64,000 nucleotides of DNA from Vibrio splendidus (GTDB taxonomy: Bacteria > Pseudomonadota > Gammaproteobacteria > Enterobacterales > Vibrionaceae), in contig NZ_AP025508.1 in assembly GCF_024347615.1 (NCBI RefSeq), positions 2,976,001 to 3,040,000 on the forward strand, read 5' to 3'. Made by a program: the position numbers and the translations under genes. The notes beneath the pieces are model-generated. The model was not told the DNA's origin, made no database searches, and saw only the letters and a list, made by a program, of their open reading frames with translations. Of the stretch, positions 48,902-57,063 are shown in pieces (the stretch's first letter is position 1; each line of letters begins with the position of its first letter).

Positions 48902-51523
48902 ATGCCTTATCAATGTCCCCTTACGTTCAATGAAGAACAAATTGAAATCTGCGAAATAAAAAATCAGCTCGAAATCTTCACGCAGTATCAAAAAAATGAA
49001 TTTCTGAATCATCATCCAGTCACCGATTTGGTGCTGCTTCGTTCCGAATACATGGATTTGCTTCTCAATCGTTTATGGGAGCACTTTGGATTCAACAAAC
49101 TGCCTCATATTTCACTTGTTGCGGTGGGAGGCTATGGCCGTGGTGAACTACACCCTTTGTCCGATATTGATATCCTCATTGTCTCGCAAAAAACACTGCC
49201 ACCCGCACTGGGTGAAAAAGTCAGTCAATTCATTACCCTACTCTGGGACTTGAAACTCGAAGTCGGCCACGCGGTGCGTACCATTGCAGAGTGTCTTGAG
49301 ATCGGCACCGATGATTTAACCGTTGCCACTAACCTGCAAGAATCGCGCTTACTGTGTGGCAGTGAAGACACCTTCCAAGAGCTGAAGCTAAAGATTCATT
49401 CCGATTCATTTTGGCCAAGTGAGACGTTTTACAAAGCCAAGATTCAAGAACAGAGAGAGCGTCATGCTCGCTACCACGACACCACCTATAATTTAGAACC
49501 GGACATAAAATCGACTCCGGGAGGACTCCGAGACATCCACACCCTGAGCTGGGTTGCGCGTCGACATTTTGGTGCAACGTCTTTATTGGAGATGAGTAAA
49601 TACGGCTTTCTAACCGATGCTGAATATCGTGAGTTGGTCGAGTGCCAAGATTTCTTGTGGCGTGTTCGCTTTGCACTGCACATTGAACTGCGCCGTTACG
49701 ACAACCGTCTCACATTTGCCCATCAAGCTCAGGTAGCGGAACACCTGGGTTACAGTGGTGAAGGCAACCGTGGCGTCGAGATGATGATGAAAGAGTTCTA
49801 TCGAACACTTCGCCGCGTAGCTGAGCTCAATAAGATGCTGCTTAAGTTGTTCGATCAAGCGATCATCAATGGCGGTCAAACACAAGAAGCCGAGATTCTC
49901 GACAACGACTTCCAACGTCGAGGTTCATTGATCGAAGCGCGTAAGCCGGCCTTATTCCAAGCGAGACCAGAAACGATTCTCGATATGTTTATCCATATCG
50001 CGAATGACTCTTCTATCGAAGGGGTAAGCCCACCAACATTGCGACAACTTCGAACCGCACGTCGCCGATTGAATCGCTTCTTGCATACCATTCCTGAAGC
50101 TCGTGACAAGTTCATGGATTTGGTTCGCCACCCAAATGCACTGCACAAAGCCTTTAGTTTGATGCACAAATTGGGCGTGCTATCGGCCTATTTGCCACAG
50201 TGGAGCCAAATTGTTGGTCAAATGCAGTTTGATCTGTTTCACGTTTACACCGTGGATGAACACAGTATTCGCCTACTCAAACACATCAACCGCTTTGGCC
50301 AAATCGAGAACCACGATAAACACCCTATCTGTTGTGAAGTGTATCCACGAGTTCAAAAGAAAGAGCTGTTGATTCTGGCGGCTATCTTCCACGACATCGG
50401 TAAAGGCCGCGGCGGAGACCACTCAGAAATTGGCGCTGTAGAAGCTTACTCTTTCTGTATTGAACACGGGCTATCAAAGCCAGAAGCCAAACAAGTCGCG
50501 TGGCTAGTACAAAACCACCTGTTAATGTCAGTGACCGCTCAACGCCGTGATATCTACGATCCGGACGTAATCACAGAGTTCGCCAAGAAAGTTCGCGACG
50601 AAGAGTCGTTAGAACTGCTGGTGTGCCTAACGGTAGCCGATATCTGTGCAACCAACCCAGAACTATGGAACAGCTGGAAACGTACCCTACTCGCAGAACT
50701 GTTCCATTCTACGCAGCGCGCACTGCGTCGCGGCTTGGAAAACCCAGTCGATGTCAGAGACCGTATTCGTCATAACCAGCAAATGGCATCTGCACTGCTG
50801 CGTAAAGAAGGCTTCACGGCTCGTGAGATTGAGGTGTTGTGGCAGCGTTTCAAAGCTGACTATTTCTTGCGTCATACACACACTCAAATCGCATGGCACT
50901 GTGAACACTTACTTCGCTTAGAAGATCCGAGTCAACCTTTAGTGCTTATCAGCCAAAAAGCGACACGTGGCGGCACAGAGGTATTCGTTTACTGTAAAGA
51001 CCAAGCGGCACTTTTTGCGACCGTGGTTGCCGAGCTCGACAGACGCAACTTTAACGTTCACGACGCACAAGTCATGGTCAGTAAAGATGGCCACGTTTTG
51101 GATACCTTTATCGTACTGGATCAGCACGGCGAAGCGATTGATGAAGCAAGACACAAAGCCGTCGCTAAGCATCTAACTCATGTTCTGGCTGATGGCCGCC
51201 CAACTAAGATTAAGACTCGTCGTACGCCACGTAACTTGCAGCATTTCAAGGTAAAAACCTTAGTTGAGTTCCTACCAACCAAGAGTAAAAAACGCACCTT
51301 GATGGAATTAAGAGCTCTTGATACGCCGGGGTTGTTGGCTCAAGTCGGTGCAACCTTTGCAGAATTAGACATTAACTTGCACGGTGCGAAAATCACCACC
51401 ATAGGTGAGAGAGCTGAAGATTTGTTTATTCTGACCAGTGACGCGGGAGGAAGACTGTCTGAAGAACAGGAACAAGCGCTAAGAGAAAGGTTAACAGAGC
51501 ATGTTTCAGAACTCGCACCTTAG
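48902..51523 (+). CDS. glnD: Bifunctional uridylyltransferase/uridylyl-removing enzyme GlnD
   Basis: Primary glutamine sensor: adds UMP to P-II (glnB, also here) when glutamine is low and removes it when high. It is 873 aa (E. coli 890). Domains in order: nucleotidyltransferase with GGYGRGELHPLSDIDILI (about residues 78-95), the GlnD helical domain, an HD phosphohydrolase domain with IFHDIGKGRGGDHSE (about 498), and two C-terminal ACT domains (TEVFVYCKDQAALFATV and LDTPGLLAQVGATF). It follows map by 138 bp, after a terminator. Confidence 0.97.
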   Translation: MPYQCPLTFNEEQIEICEIKNQLEIFTQYQKNEFLNHHPVTDLVLLRSEYMDLLLNRLWEHFGFNKLPHISLVAVGGYGRGELHPLSDIDILIVSQKTLPPALGEKVSQFITLLWDLKLEVGHAVRTIAECLEIGTDDLTVATNLQESRLLCGSEDTFQELKLKIHSDSFWPSETFYKAKIQEQRERHARYHDTTYNLEPDIKSTPGGLRDIHTLSWVARRHFGATSLLEMSKYGFLTDAEYRELVECQDFLWRVRFALHIELRRYDNRLTFAHQAQVAEHLGYSGEGNRGVEMMMKEFYRTLRRVAELNKMLLKLFDQAIINGGQTQEAEILDNDFQRRGSLIEARKPALFQARPETILDMFIHIANDSSIEGVSPPTLRQLRTARRRLNRFLHTIPEARDKFMDLVRHPNALHKAFSLMHKLGVLSAYLPQWSQIVGQMQFDLFHVYTVDEHSIRLLKHINRFGQIENHDKHPICCEVYPRVQKKELLILAAIFHDIGKGRGGDHSEIGAVEAYSFCIEHGLSKPEAKQVAWLVQNHLLMSVTAQRRDIYDPDVITEFAKKVRDEESLELLVCLTVADICATNPELWNSWKRTLLAELFHSTQRALRRGLENPVDVRDRIRHNQQMASALLRKEGFTAREIEVLWQRFKADYFLRHTHTQIAWHCEHLLRLEDPSQPLVLISQKATRGGTEVFVYCKDQAALFATVVAELDRRNFNVHDAQVMVSKDGHVLDTFIVLDQHGEAIDEARHKAVAKHLTHVLADGRPTKIKTRRTPRNLQHFKVKTLVEFLPTKSKKRTLMELRALDTPGLLAQVGATFAELDINLHGAKITTIGERAEDLFILTSDAGGRLSEEQEQALRERLTEHVSELAP

Positions 51524-51603
51524 AAAGCTAATTTAGTGCTAGAAGTAAGTTATGACTAGGAAACAAGTTTAGCTCTAGGAACAGCTTTAATAACCAAATA
51601 AGT

Positions 51604-51634
51604 GTGGGCAAAGATAGAGAGCGATCTTGCCCAC
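51604..51634 (+). terminator. Possible glnD terminator hairpin
   Basis: Imperfect hairpin GTGGGCA / TGCCCAC with further AGAT/ATCT pairing, but no T run, 80 bp after the glnD stop. The rest of the 218-bp gap is low-information sequence with degenerate repeats. Confidence 0.4.
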
Positions 51635-51741
51635 AACTTACAATCAATTCACAGATATCAACTATCTAGCTCGTCGTTAGGCTGCTACATTGATCAAGTC
51701 AATTACATAAAAGTATTACATTCATAACCTAGAGGTCGCTT

Positions 51742-52125
51742 ATGTATCCAAACCTCACTGGCTTAGGTATCCACGAACCTAAACAGATTGAACGTTACTC
51801 CCTTCGCCAAGAAGCTCATAAAGATATCCTGAAGATTTACTTTCGTAAGCAGAAAGGTGAACTGTTCGCGAAAAGCGTTAAGTTTAAGTACCCACGACAA
51901 GTAAAAAGTGTGCTTGTTAGCGGCGGCAATAATCAATACAAAGAAGTGACAGAGATTAACCGCAACCTCACTCTTGTGATTGATGAGCTCAACAAGATCA
52001 CCAAACCGACGCCAACCGCTGAAGTCGATGTGAAGCAGAAGATCCTTACCGACTTACGCCACTTAGAGAAGGTTGTATCAAGTAAGATCGCAGAGATCGA
52101 AGCCGATCTAGAAAAGCTGAAATGA
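51742..52125 (+). CDS. yaeH: UPF0325 family protein YaeH (DUF3461)
   Basis: 127-aa protein of unknown function that aligns along its length with E. coli YaeH: shared segments include [30 protein letters not shown], and [19 protein letters not shown]. It is charged, without signal peptide or membrane span, and ends with a coiled-coil-like helix. In E. coli it lies near map-glnD-dapD. Here it follows glnD directly, with no dapD between. Confidence 0.9.
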   Translation: MYPNLTGLGIHEPKQIERYSLRQEAHKDILKIYFRKQKGELFAKSVKFKYPRQVKSVLVSGGNNQYKEVTEINRNLTLVIDELNKITKPTPTAEVDVKQKILTDLRHLEKVVSSKIAEIEADLEKLK

Positions 52126-52180
52126 TCCCGCGATGAGCGACTAACTAACATTAGTTTTACCGCTAAGATTGCATAGACAC

Positions 52181-52216
52181 AAAAAGGGCTGATATCACTA
52201 TCAGCCCTTTATTTTT
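52181..52216. terminator. Bidirectional terminator yaeH/truC
   Basis: AAAAAGGGCTGATA / TATCAGCCCTTTATTTTT stem between convergent genes. Confidence 0.88.
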
Positions 52217-52250
52217 ATTCTATTTTCTATGTTTACTAGACGCCTGGTCT

Positions 52251-53000
52251 TTACTTAGACGACCGTGCTTCAGCATTCACCAAGCTGGTATCCCACTCAA
52301 AGGTTTCAAACAACCTTAGCCACGTTTCATCTAGGCTGGCCTTCATTACTAATTCTTTCTTTGTAAAAGGATGAATGAAACGCAACTCAGAAGCGTGCAA
52401 CAACAAACGGTGCGAATCTAAATCATCGCGGAACAGCCGGTTGTGCTTACCGTCACCATGTGAAGTATCGCCAACGATTGGATGTCTTAGATGAGCCATG
52501 TGACGACGCAGCTGATGTTTACGTCCTGTCTTAGGCATCATCTCAACTAAGCAATAACGACTGGTAGGAAAACGGCCTGTTGAATACGGCACTTCGACTT
52601 TCGCTAACGGCTCGTAAACGGTAACAGCTTCTTGTGGTTCTTTATCTTCTTTTGCAAACTTGTCTGCGATCTTATCCAACTCGACCTTGAGCGCATAATC
52701 GAGCGTGTCGCCCTCTTCTATCCAACCACGAACAATCGCATGATAGGTTTTTTGCATCTCATGGTTAGCGAACATAGGCATCACCTGTGAAGCAACCTCG
52801 CTCGACAACGCAAACACCAACACACCAGATGTCGGTCTGTCTAAGCGATGCAATGGAAATACATGCTGACCAATTTGATCTCGCAGTGTCTGCATAACAA
52901 ATTGAGTCTCGTGTTTATCGAGCCATGAGCGGTGTACTAGCATGCCGGCTGGCTTATTCACCGCGACAAAGTACTCATCTTGATAAATGATCTCTAACAT
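52251..53000 (-). CDS. truC: tRNA pseudouridine(65) synthase TruC
   Basis: RluA-family pseudouridine synthase that modifies U65 of certain tRNAs. From the ATG at 52998-53000 it has 249 aa. The catalytic Asp is in the motif HRLDRPTSGVLVFA. KTGRKHQLRRHMAHL is the conserved second motif. The ATG overlaps the yqcC stop as TAATG and a GAGGT site lies about 10 nt upstream; another ATG at 53009 is too close to it. The truC-yqcC pair is conserved in E. coli. Confidence 0.93.
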   Translation of the reverse strand: MLEIIYQDEYFVAVNKPAGMLVHRSWLDKHETQFVMQTLRDQIGQHVFPLHRLDRPTSGVLVFALSSEVASQVMPMFANHEMQKTYHAIVRGWIEEGDTLDYALKVELDKIADKFAKEDKEPQEAVTVYEPLAKVEVPYSTGRFPTSRYCLVEMMPKTGRKHQLRRHMAHLRHPIVGDTSHGDGKHNRLFRDDLDSHRLLLHASELRFIHPFTKKELVMKASLDETWLRLFETFEWDTSLVNAEARSSK

Positions 53001-53314
53001 TACGCACATACCTCATCAATGCTCTGAATCGTCACTAGCAGTTCAGCTTTTTCTGCCTCATTTTTCCATACTTCACCAAAATAAGGATGAATCGCAAAGC
53101 CTCTCGGTAGGCTCATTTGGGCATCCATCATTGCGTTGATCTTTACGATAAAGATCCACTGCAACCACTCTTCTGGCTGTAGCGAGTCAATCGCAAAAGG
53201 CTCAACGCTCGCCAGAGCTTCATCCGAAGGTGAAACATCGCTCCATAGGGAACATTGGCGCATTTGTTGTTCTAATTGTTGAAGTAAAAGAGGTAACTTT
53301 GTGGCTGCTGTCAT
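53000..53314 (-). CDS. yqcC: YqcC family protein (DUF446)
   Basis: 104-aa helical protein of unknown function. The conserved EWLQWIFI motif of the YqcC family is present, with LPRGFAIHPYFGEVW. Its stop overlaps the truC start, so the two are translationally linked. In E. coli yqcC lies beside the csrB RNA gene; here a csrB-type RNA is about 2.2 kb away, so the neighbourhood is partly conserved. Confidence 0.9.
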   Translation of the reverse strand: MTAATKLPLLLQQLEQQMRQCSLWSDVSPSDEALASVEPFAIDSLQPEEWLQWIFIVKINAMMDAQMSLPRGFAIHPYFGEVWKNEAEKAELLVTIQSIDEVCA

Positions 53315-53401
53315 TTTTCACCAAGTTATTTATCTAGTGACCTTGAAATTGGGGCATAGAGTACCATCTATTTAGGAAAGAAAGTTAGGAGCTTTATTAC
53401 T

Positions 53402-54442
53402 ATGGAAACCATTCACACGCTCACTCAGTTGCTAAAGAATAGCGGTTGCCAATACGATATCTACGACCTCGGTCGCCGTATCCAGAAGATCGACAACACC
53501 CTATTCTCTGATGTTGAGCAGGGGAAACAACCATACCCGTTTCCACTTCAGAAACAAGCTCACTTAGCCATTAGCTACTGGAACGAACACAAACAGCCAT
53601 GGATTTGGTTTCTAAAATTCAAGCTAGACGAAAGAGGCCTACTGCATCAAGGCGATGTGGGTAATTTTCTTAAGTTTGTTATCGAAGCGATGGGCACGCG
53701 TTTAAACGGTGACATCAGCGAAGAGCAACAGCAAAAGCTGTCAAACAACCCTTATACCTTCAAGCCTTCTGAAGACAAAATGGCTGTATTTCATAGCCAA
53801 GTAAGAGCAGGTTTAGACCTTGCGACGAGCCAATATTACGAGCACGCTCAGCATTACTTCACAGGTGAGCTTGGTTGGGATAACTGGAAAACGGTTGGAC
53901 TACAAGGCATCACCGATATGTGCGCGCGTTTAGGCAGCCAACAAAACGGTGTCTCTATTCGCAAAGCCATCAATAAGCTGCCATCAGAACCGCTATACGC
54001 GACGTTAGGCGCGCTTGAGCACACACAAATCAATGACAAACTCGCGCAACGCTTACAAGAGCTTGCAGAGAATGAGATCGCTAGTAAAGAGCCTGATTTG
54101 TTCTTACTTTCAGCCTTGGTTCGTGCCCTTTCCGGTGCAGAACAAGGGATCGCGAATAACATCATTAACCAAGTTCTGGCTAGCCCACGCTTGAGCCACC
54201 AAGAAGTGTTGATTGGTTTAGCGGGTCGCAGCTGGCATGCGCTACAAGACCCCGCGATAGCTGAGCAATTCTTGCTACGTCTCGCACAAACGGGCAATCA
54301 AAACCTGTTCAATCAGTTATTTGCAGATTTGGTGATGATTCCGACACTAAGAATGGTATTTTTACCCTTATTGAATTCGAACCCATCACCTGAGCTCGCC
54401 AACGCATTGATTGAGTTACAACAAGCGGCTAAGTCGCAATAG
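53402..54442 (+). CDS. DUF3549 family protein
   Basis: 346-aa soluble, mostly helical protein with no signal peptide. It matches the DUF3549 family of gammaproteobacterial proteins of unknown function; the N-terminal TLTQLLKNSGCQYDIYDLGRR is typical. It is divergent from yqcC with an 87-bp gap. AGGAG lies 12 nt before the ATG. HEAT-like repeats are possible in the second half but I cannot confirm this. Confidence 0.8.
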   Translation: METIHTLTQLLKNSGCQYDIYDLGRRIQKIDNTLFSDVEQGKQPYPFPLQKQAHLAISYWNEHKQPWIWFLKFKLDERGLLHQGDVGNFLKFVIEAMGTRLNGDISEEQQQKLSNNPYTFKPSEDKMAVFHSQVRAGLDLATSQYYEHAQHYFTGELGWDNWKTVGLQGITDMCARLGSQQNGVSIRKAINKLPSEPLYATLGALEHTQINDKLAQRLQELAENEIASKEPDLFLLSALVRALSGAEQGIANNIINQVLASPRLSHQEVLIGLAGRSWHALQDPAIAEQFLLRLAQTGNQNLFNQLFADLVMIPTLRMVFLPLLNSNPSPELANALIELQQAAKSQ

Positions 54443-54567
54443 CAGGGTAAATCAATACCGGATTAACTGAAGCACGTGCTGGCTCAAGTAACGGACCAGT
54501 TCAATAGCTCGTAAGAGCATGCTCAAAACACGATTGGAATAGAGAGATAAAAGGAAGTATGGATTAA

Positions 54568-54876
54568 ATGATAGATAACTTATTGGCTATTTTGATGCTG
54601 TGCTTCTTTTGCTTTTTCTTTTGGCAGCAGCGCAGGCAATCAGAGCTTGCGAAAACTGCCATTGCGAGAAAATGTAAAGAGCTCGACTTGCAGCTATTAA
54701 GCGTTGCCTTCAGTGGTCATAAATTTAAGATGCGCCATGAGCTAACCACCATTTGGCGCTGGCACACTGTGTACCAATTTGAGTTTTCAGCATTGGGTGA
54801 TGATCTGTACCAAGGAAAACTGACTATGGTCGGCTTCCGCTCTATGCGGTTTGAGCTACAGCCTCATAGAATGTAA
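54568..54876 (+). CDS. DUF3301 domain-containing small membrane protein
   Basis: 102-aa protein with one N-terminal hydrophobic helix very rich in Phe and Cys (LLAILMLCFFCFFFW), followed by a charged QQRRQSE and a soluble domain. This matches DUF3301, unknown function, which accompanies DUF3549 in Vibrio. The upstream in-frame ATG is stopped by TAA after one codon, so 54568 is the start. Its last 35 bp overlap the convergent GNAT gene. Confidence 0.78.
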   Translation: MIDNLLAILMLCFFCFFFWQQRRQSELAKTAIARKCKELDLQLLSVAFSGHKFKMRHELTTIWRWHTVYQFEFSALGDDLYQGKLTMVGFRSMRFELQPHRM

Positions 54877-55360
54877 CGTCGCAAAACTCGGTATAACGAT
54901 ATTCATGATAAGGGCCAAACTGATCTTGTTTGGTCTCTTTAAATGCAAAGCCTAACTTTTCGAGTAACTTAATCGATGGGTTATGACCGACATTAACGGT
55001 CGCAACAACATTCGTTAGGTGCTCTTCAAAACACACCAAACTGAAGAAAGGTTTTAGCACTTCGCTAGCAAGACCTTGATTCCAAAACTCCTTGTCTAGA
55101 ATAAATCCCAGTTCATGCTTCCCTTCCTCAGACGAAACAAACAAATGCCCAAGGTATTCACGGGTTTGGTTATGGATAATGGCACGACAAAACCCAACGT
55201 TGTCGTTCAATATTTCTTGAAATAGGTGTTTTGCAGAGGCAATCGAATGCGGCCCGTTCATTTCAGCACGATTAATGGGGCAGCAATTCAACTTGATAAA
55301 GTCGTGTTGTAGCTGTTCGGTATAAGGTACCAACAGCGTTCTTGAGGTTGCTATCGTCAT
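54842..55360 (-). CDS. GNAT family N-acetyltransferase
   Basis: 172-aa acetyltransferase of the RimJ/RimL-like group. The acetyl-CoA-binding region appears as LGFILDKEFWNQGLASEVLKPF followed by VNVGHNPSIKLLEKLGF, the classic GNAT motifs A and B. The acceptor (protein, amine or antibiotic) cannot be inferred. An AGGAG site precedes the ATG. It overlaps the DUF3301 gene tail-to-tail by 35 bp with no terminator between them. Confidence 0.85.
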   Translation of the reverse strand: MTIATSRTLLVPYTEQLQHDFIKLNCCPINRAEMNGPHSIASAKHLFQEILNDNVGFCRAIIHNQTREYLGHLFVSSEEGKHELGFILDKEFWNQGLASEVLKPFFSLVCFEEHLTNVVATVNVGHNPSIKLLEKLGFAFKETKQDQFGPYHEYRYTEFCDVTFYEAVAQTA

Positions 55361-55463
55361 AAAACACTCCTTGTGTTGACCATTAGCAGAAAAGCAGATG
55401 TCGCGCGCTTAGGTAAAAGCTCCTGAATTAAAAAGAGCCTCCTAGATAGAGAAAAGCCTCAGG

Positions 55464-55497
55464 AAAAGAAAAGCCCCGACACCGAAGTGTCAGGGCT
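55464..55497 (-). terminator. csrB terminator
   Basis: Minus-strand AGCCCTGACAC, loop TTCG, GTGTCGGGGCT followed by TTTTCTTTTCC. It is a strong intrinsic terminator with a UUCG tetraloop. Confidence 0.92.
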
Positions 55498-55876
55498 AGG
55501 GTCTTACTCGCAGCAGTCCGGCTACTAATAAATGCTCCATGCATCATCCATAATAGTGGCTGTAATCCTTCAGCTCTTTCCTTTACTTCGCCGTCCTAGC
55601 GGTGTCCAATCATCCTGAAAGCTAACAATCCTAGTTAGCGCACATCACTTGTTCCGTGAGCGGTGTCCTTTACATCGTCCTGATGCTAATCCAACCCTTT
55701 AAATCCTAAAGGTGTCCATTGTCATTCCGTTGCAGCTAACTTCCTGTTAACTGGCTGTATCCCTACAATGTCCTTACGCTCCATGCTTGACTACTCAATC
55801 CTAAGTAACCAAATCTTCATCCTGAAGATAACCAAATCCTTGGTGCTTTCCTGTTCCGTGTCAGAATCCTTCCGAC
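55464..55876 (-). ncRNA. csrB: CsrB-family regulatory RNA
   Basis: About 413-nt RNA that would sequester the translation regulator CsrA. Read on the minus strand it carries about 27 GGA trinucleotides by hand count, many as AGGA or CAGGATG in the loops of small hairpins (for example ATCTTCAGGATGAAGAT and GCTAACTAGGATTGTTAGC). The 5' end GTCGGAAGGATTCTGACA resembles E. coli GTCGACAGGGAGTCAGACA, and the 3' part AGTAGCCGGACTGCTGCGA resembles E. coli AGTAGCTGGAATGCTGCGA. The terminator has a U-G wobble and a UUCG loop only when read on this strand, and ends in a U-rich tail. No protein is encoded in this stretch. E. coli csrB also lies next to yqcC. Vibrios usually have two to four copies; which this is cannot be told. 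Confidence 0.95.
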
Positions 55877-55883
55877 AAGGTTT

Positions 55884-55911
55884 AATTTACGCGATTTAGG
55901 ATTTTGGACAA
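55884..55911 (-). promoter_or_regulatory. csrB promoter
   Basis: Minus-strand TTGTCC (55911-55906), 16-bp spacer, TAAATT (55889-55884), predicting transcription start near 55876, where E. coli-like csrB sequence begins. Confidence 0.65.
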
Positions 55912-56034
55912 TAGATTTGCATCACACTTTCAATCCAATAAAGTTGTTAATTATATAAAACAAATAAAATTCAACACCTTAGTTATATGCACTTAAATCT
56001 CTCTAGTGATGTATTCGTGTTATCTCACAGCCTT

Positions 56035-56052
56035 TGTAAGAGATCTCTCACA
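56035..56052. promoter_or_regulatory. GacA/UvrY/VarA box upstream of csrB
   Basis: TGTAAGAGATCTCTCACA fits the 18-bp response-regulator palindrome TGTAAG-N6-CTTACA with one mismatch. It lies about 165 bp upstream of the csrB start, the far-upstream location known for E. coli csrB. It also lies 78 bp before the small KfrA-like gene on the other strand. Confidence 0.85.
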
Positions 56053-56129
56053 AGCTATGGGCGGTTTTATGATTCGCTATCATTCACTGGAGCGAGTAAA
56101 ATGACCAAAGACTAAAAATGGAGGTCAAC

Positions 56130-56414
56130 ATGCTGACAAAAGATGTGTCTGAAGAGTTGAAATCAGTGCTTGAAGGACTACAAGCACAAGGGAAAGAGCC
56201 GACAGTTGCTTTAGTTAAAGCTCGTATGAGCACATCCGTTCCGATGCCAGCTTTAATCATGACTATCAAAAGCTGGAAAAGCGCCAATCGCGTCCCTAAA
56301 GTGGAAGTCGCGACACAAGAAGAGCCGGCACTTGATCGTGTTAGCCAACTGGAAAAGCAAATCCTTGAACTTACCGCTCGCGTTGCCACGCTTGAAGCCA
56401 AATTAACTGAGTAA
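56130..56414 (+). CDS. Small KfrA-N-like protein, possible DNA-binding
   Basis: 94-aa protein. The N-terminal half (about residues 4-55) has the layout of the KfrA N-terminal DNA-binding domain: helices around EGLQAQGKEPTVALVKARM and then MTIKSWKSANRVP. The C-terminal 30 residues form a coiled coil (VSQLEKQILELTARVATLEAKL). KfrA proteins are plasmid DNA-organising factors; chromosomal short forms are uncharacterised. The ATG at 56130 has a perfect GGAGGT site; an ATG four codons earlier does not. It may share the VarA-type box with csrB. Confidence 0.75.
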   Translation: MLTKDVSEELKSVLEGLQAQGKEPTVALVKARMSTSVPMPALIMTIKSWKSANRVPKVEVATQEEPALDRVSQLEKQILELTARVATLEAKLTE

Positions 56415-56494
56415 TAAGTTAACTGAACAATAAGTTAACTGGCCAATAAGGCAACTGAGCAATAAGTTGACCGATAAATAAGCTAACAGAGAAA
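56399..56494. repeat. Degenerate tandem repeat, 16 bp x 6, starting in the KfrA-like stop
   Basis: Units of 16 bp with consensus TAAGTTAACTGAACAA run from the last codons of the KfrA-like gene (CAAATTAACTGAGTAA) through 56494. Identity falls toward the right end. The decamer AACTGAACAA is shared with the exact array at 6168-6218. Confidence 0.8.
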
Positions 56495-56503
56495 TAGAAC
56501 ACT

Positions 56504-56947
56504 ATGAAGATATGGGTTGATGCGGACGCTTGTCCAAAGGTTATCCGTGAAACAATCGTACGCGCAGCTGAACGCACAGGGGTGGAATGTACCTTTGTCG
56601 CGAACCATTTGGTTCCCGTTCCCAAGCGTAATAACATTCACTCAATTCAAGTCCCAAGCGGATTTGATATTGCAGATGATGAAATCGTAAAACGCACTGA
56701 ACCCGGCGATCTGGTGATTACCTCTGACATTCCTCTTGCTGATGAAGTGATCACCAAAGGTGCGCTTGCTTTAAGCTCTCGCGGCGAGCTTTACACCAAA
56801 GAGACCATTAAAGCGCGTCTCAACATTCGTGACTTTATGGATACTATGCGTTCAAGCGGCATCCAAACTGGCGGACCAAGCACCCTTTCTCAAACCGACC
56901 GTCGTGAGTTCGCAAACCACCTCGATCGCCTGTTAGCTAAACGCTAA
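56504..56947 (+). CDS. yaiI: UPF0178 family protein YaiI (DUF188)
   Basis: 147-aa protein with the YaiI/YqxD family N-terminus ([14 protein letters not shown]) and the conserved [18 protein letters not shown] and [11 protein letters not shown]. The fold is NYN/PIN-nuclease-like, with a cluster of aspartates, and a role on nucleic acids is suspected; function is unknown. There is no signal peptide. The ribosome site is weak. It sits just after the 16-bp tandem array. Confidence 0.9.
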   Translation: MKIWVDADACPKVIRETIVRAAERTGVECTFVANHLVPVPKRNNIHSIQVPSGFDIADDEIVKRTEPGDLVITSDIPLADEVITKGALALSSRGELYTKETIKARLNIRDFMDTMRSSGIQTGGPSTLSQTDRREFANHLDRLLAKR

Positions 56948-57063
56948 CCGCGGTATTTGAATGACTACAACTTAGAAGTCGTCTCTTAACCGCTATAGCC
57001 CCGATGAAATTTTAATCGACATACTCCGTTCTTGATATTTATTACAATAACGGAGTCTTGCTT

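Larger units (their letters stand above)
55877..56129. other. AT-rich csrB upstream region
   Basis: About 250 bp between csrB and the KfrA-like gene. The middle (55915-56010) is very AT rich, as expected for a DNA-bending segment linking the far-upstream activator box to the promoter. No gene is seen. Confidence 0.5.

Noticed and set aside
49329..49676. Minus-strand 115-aa open frame inside glnD
   Set aside because: Shadow of a strongly conserved coding region on the other strand.
55381..56083. Decayed protein gene or insertion sequence remnant
   Set aside because: No long frame, and the hairpin chain with GGA loops, promoter and terminator explains the region as csrB.
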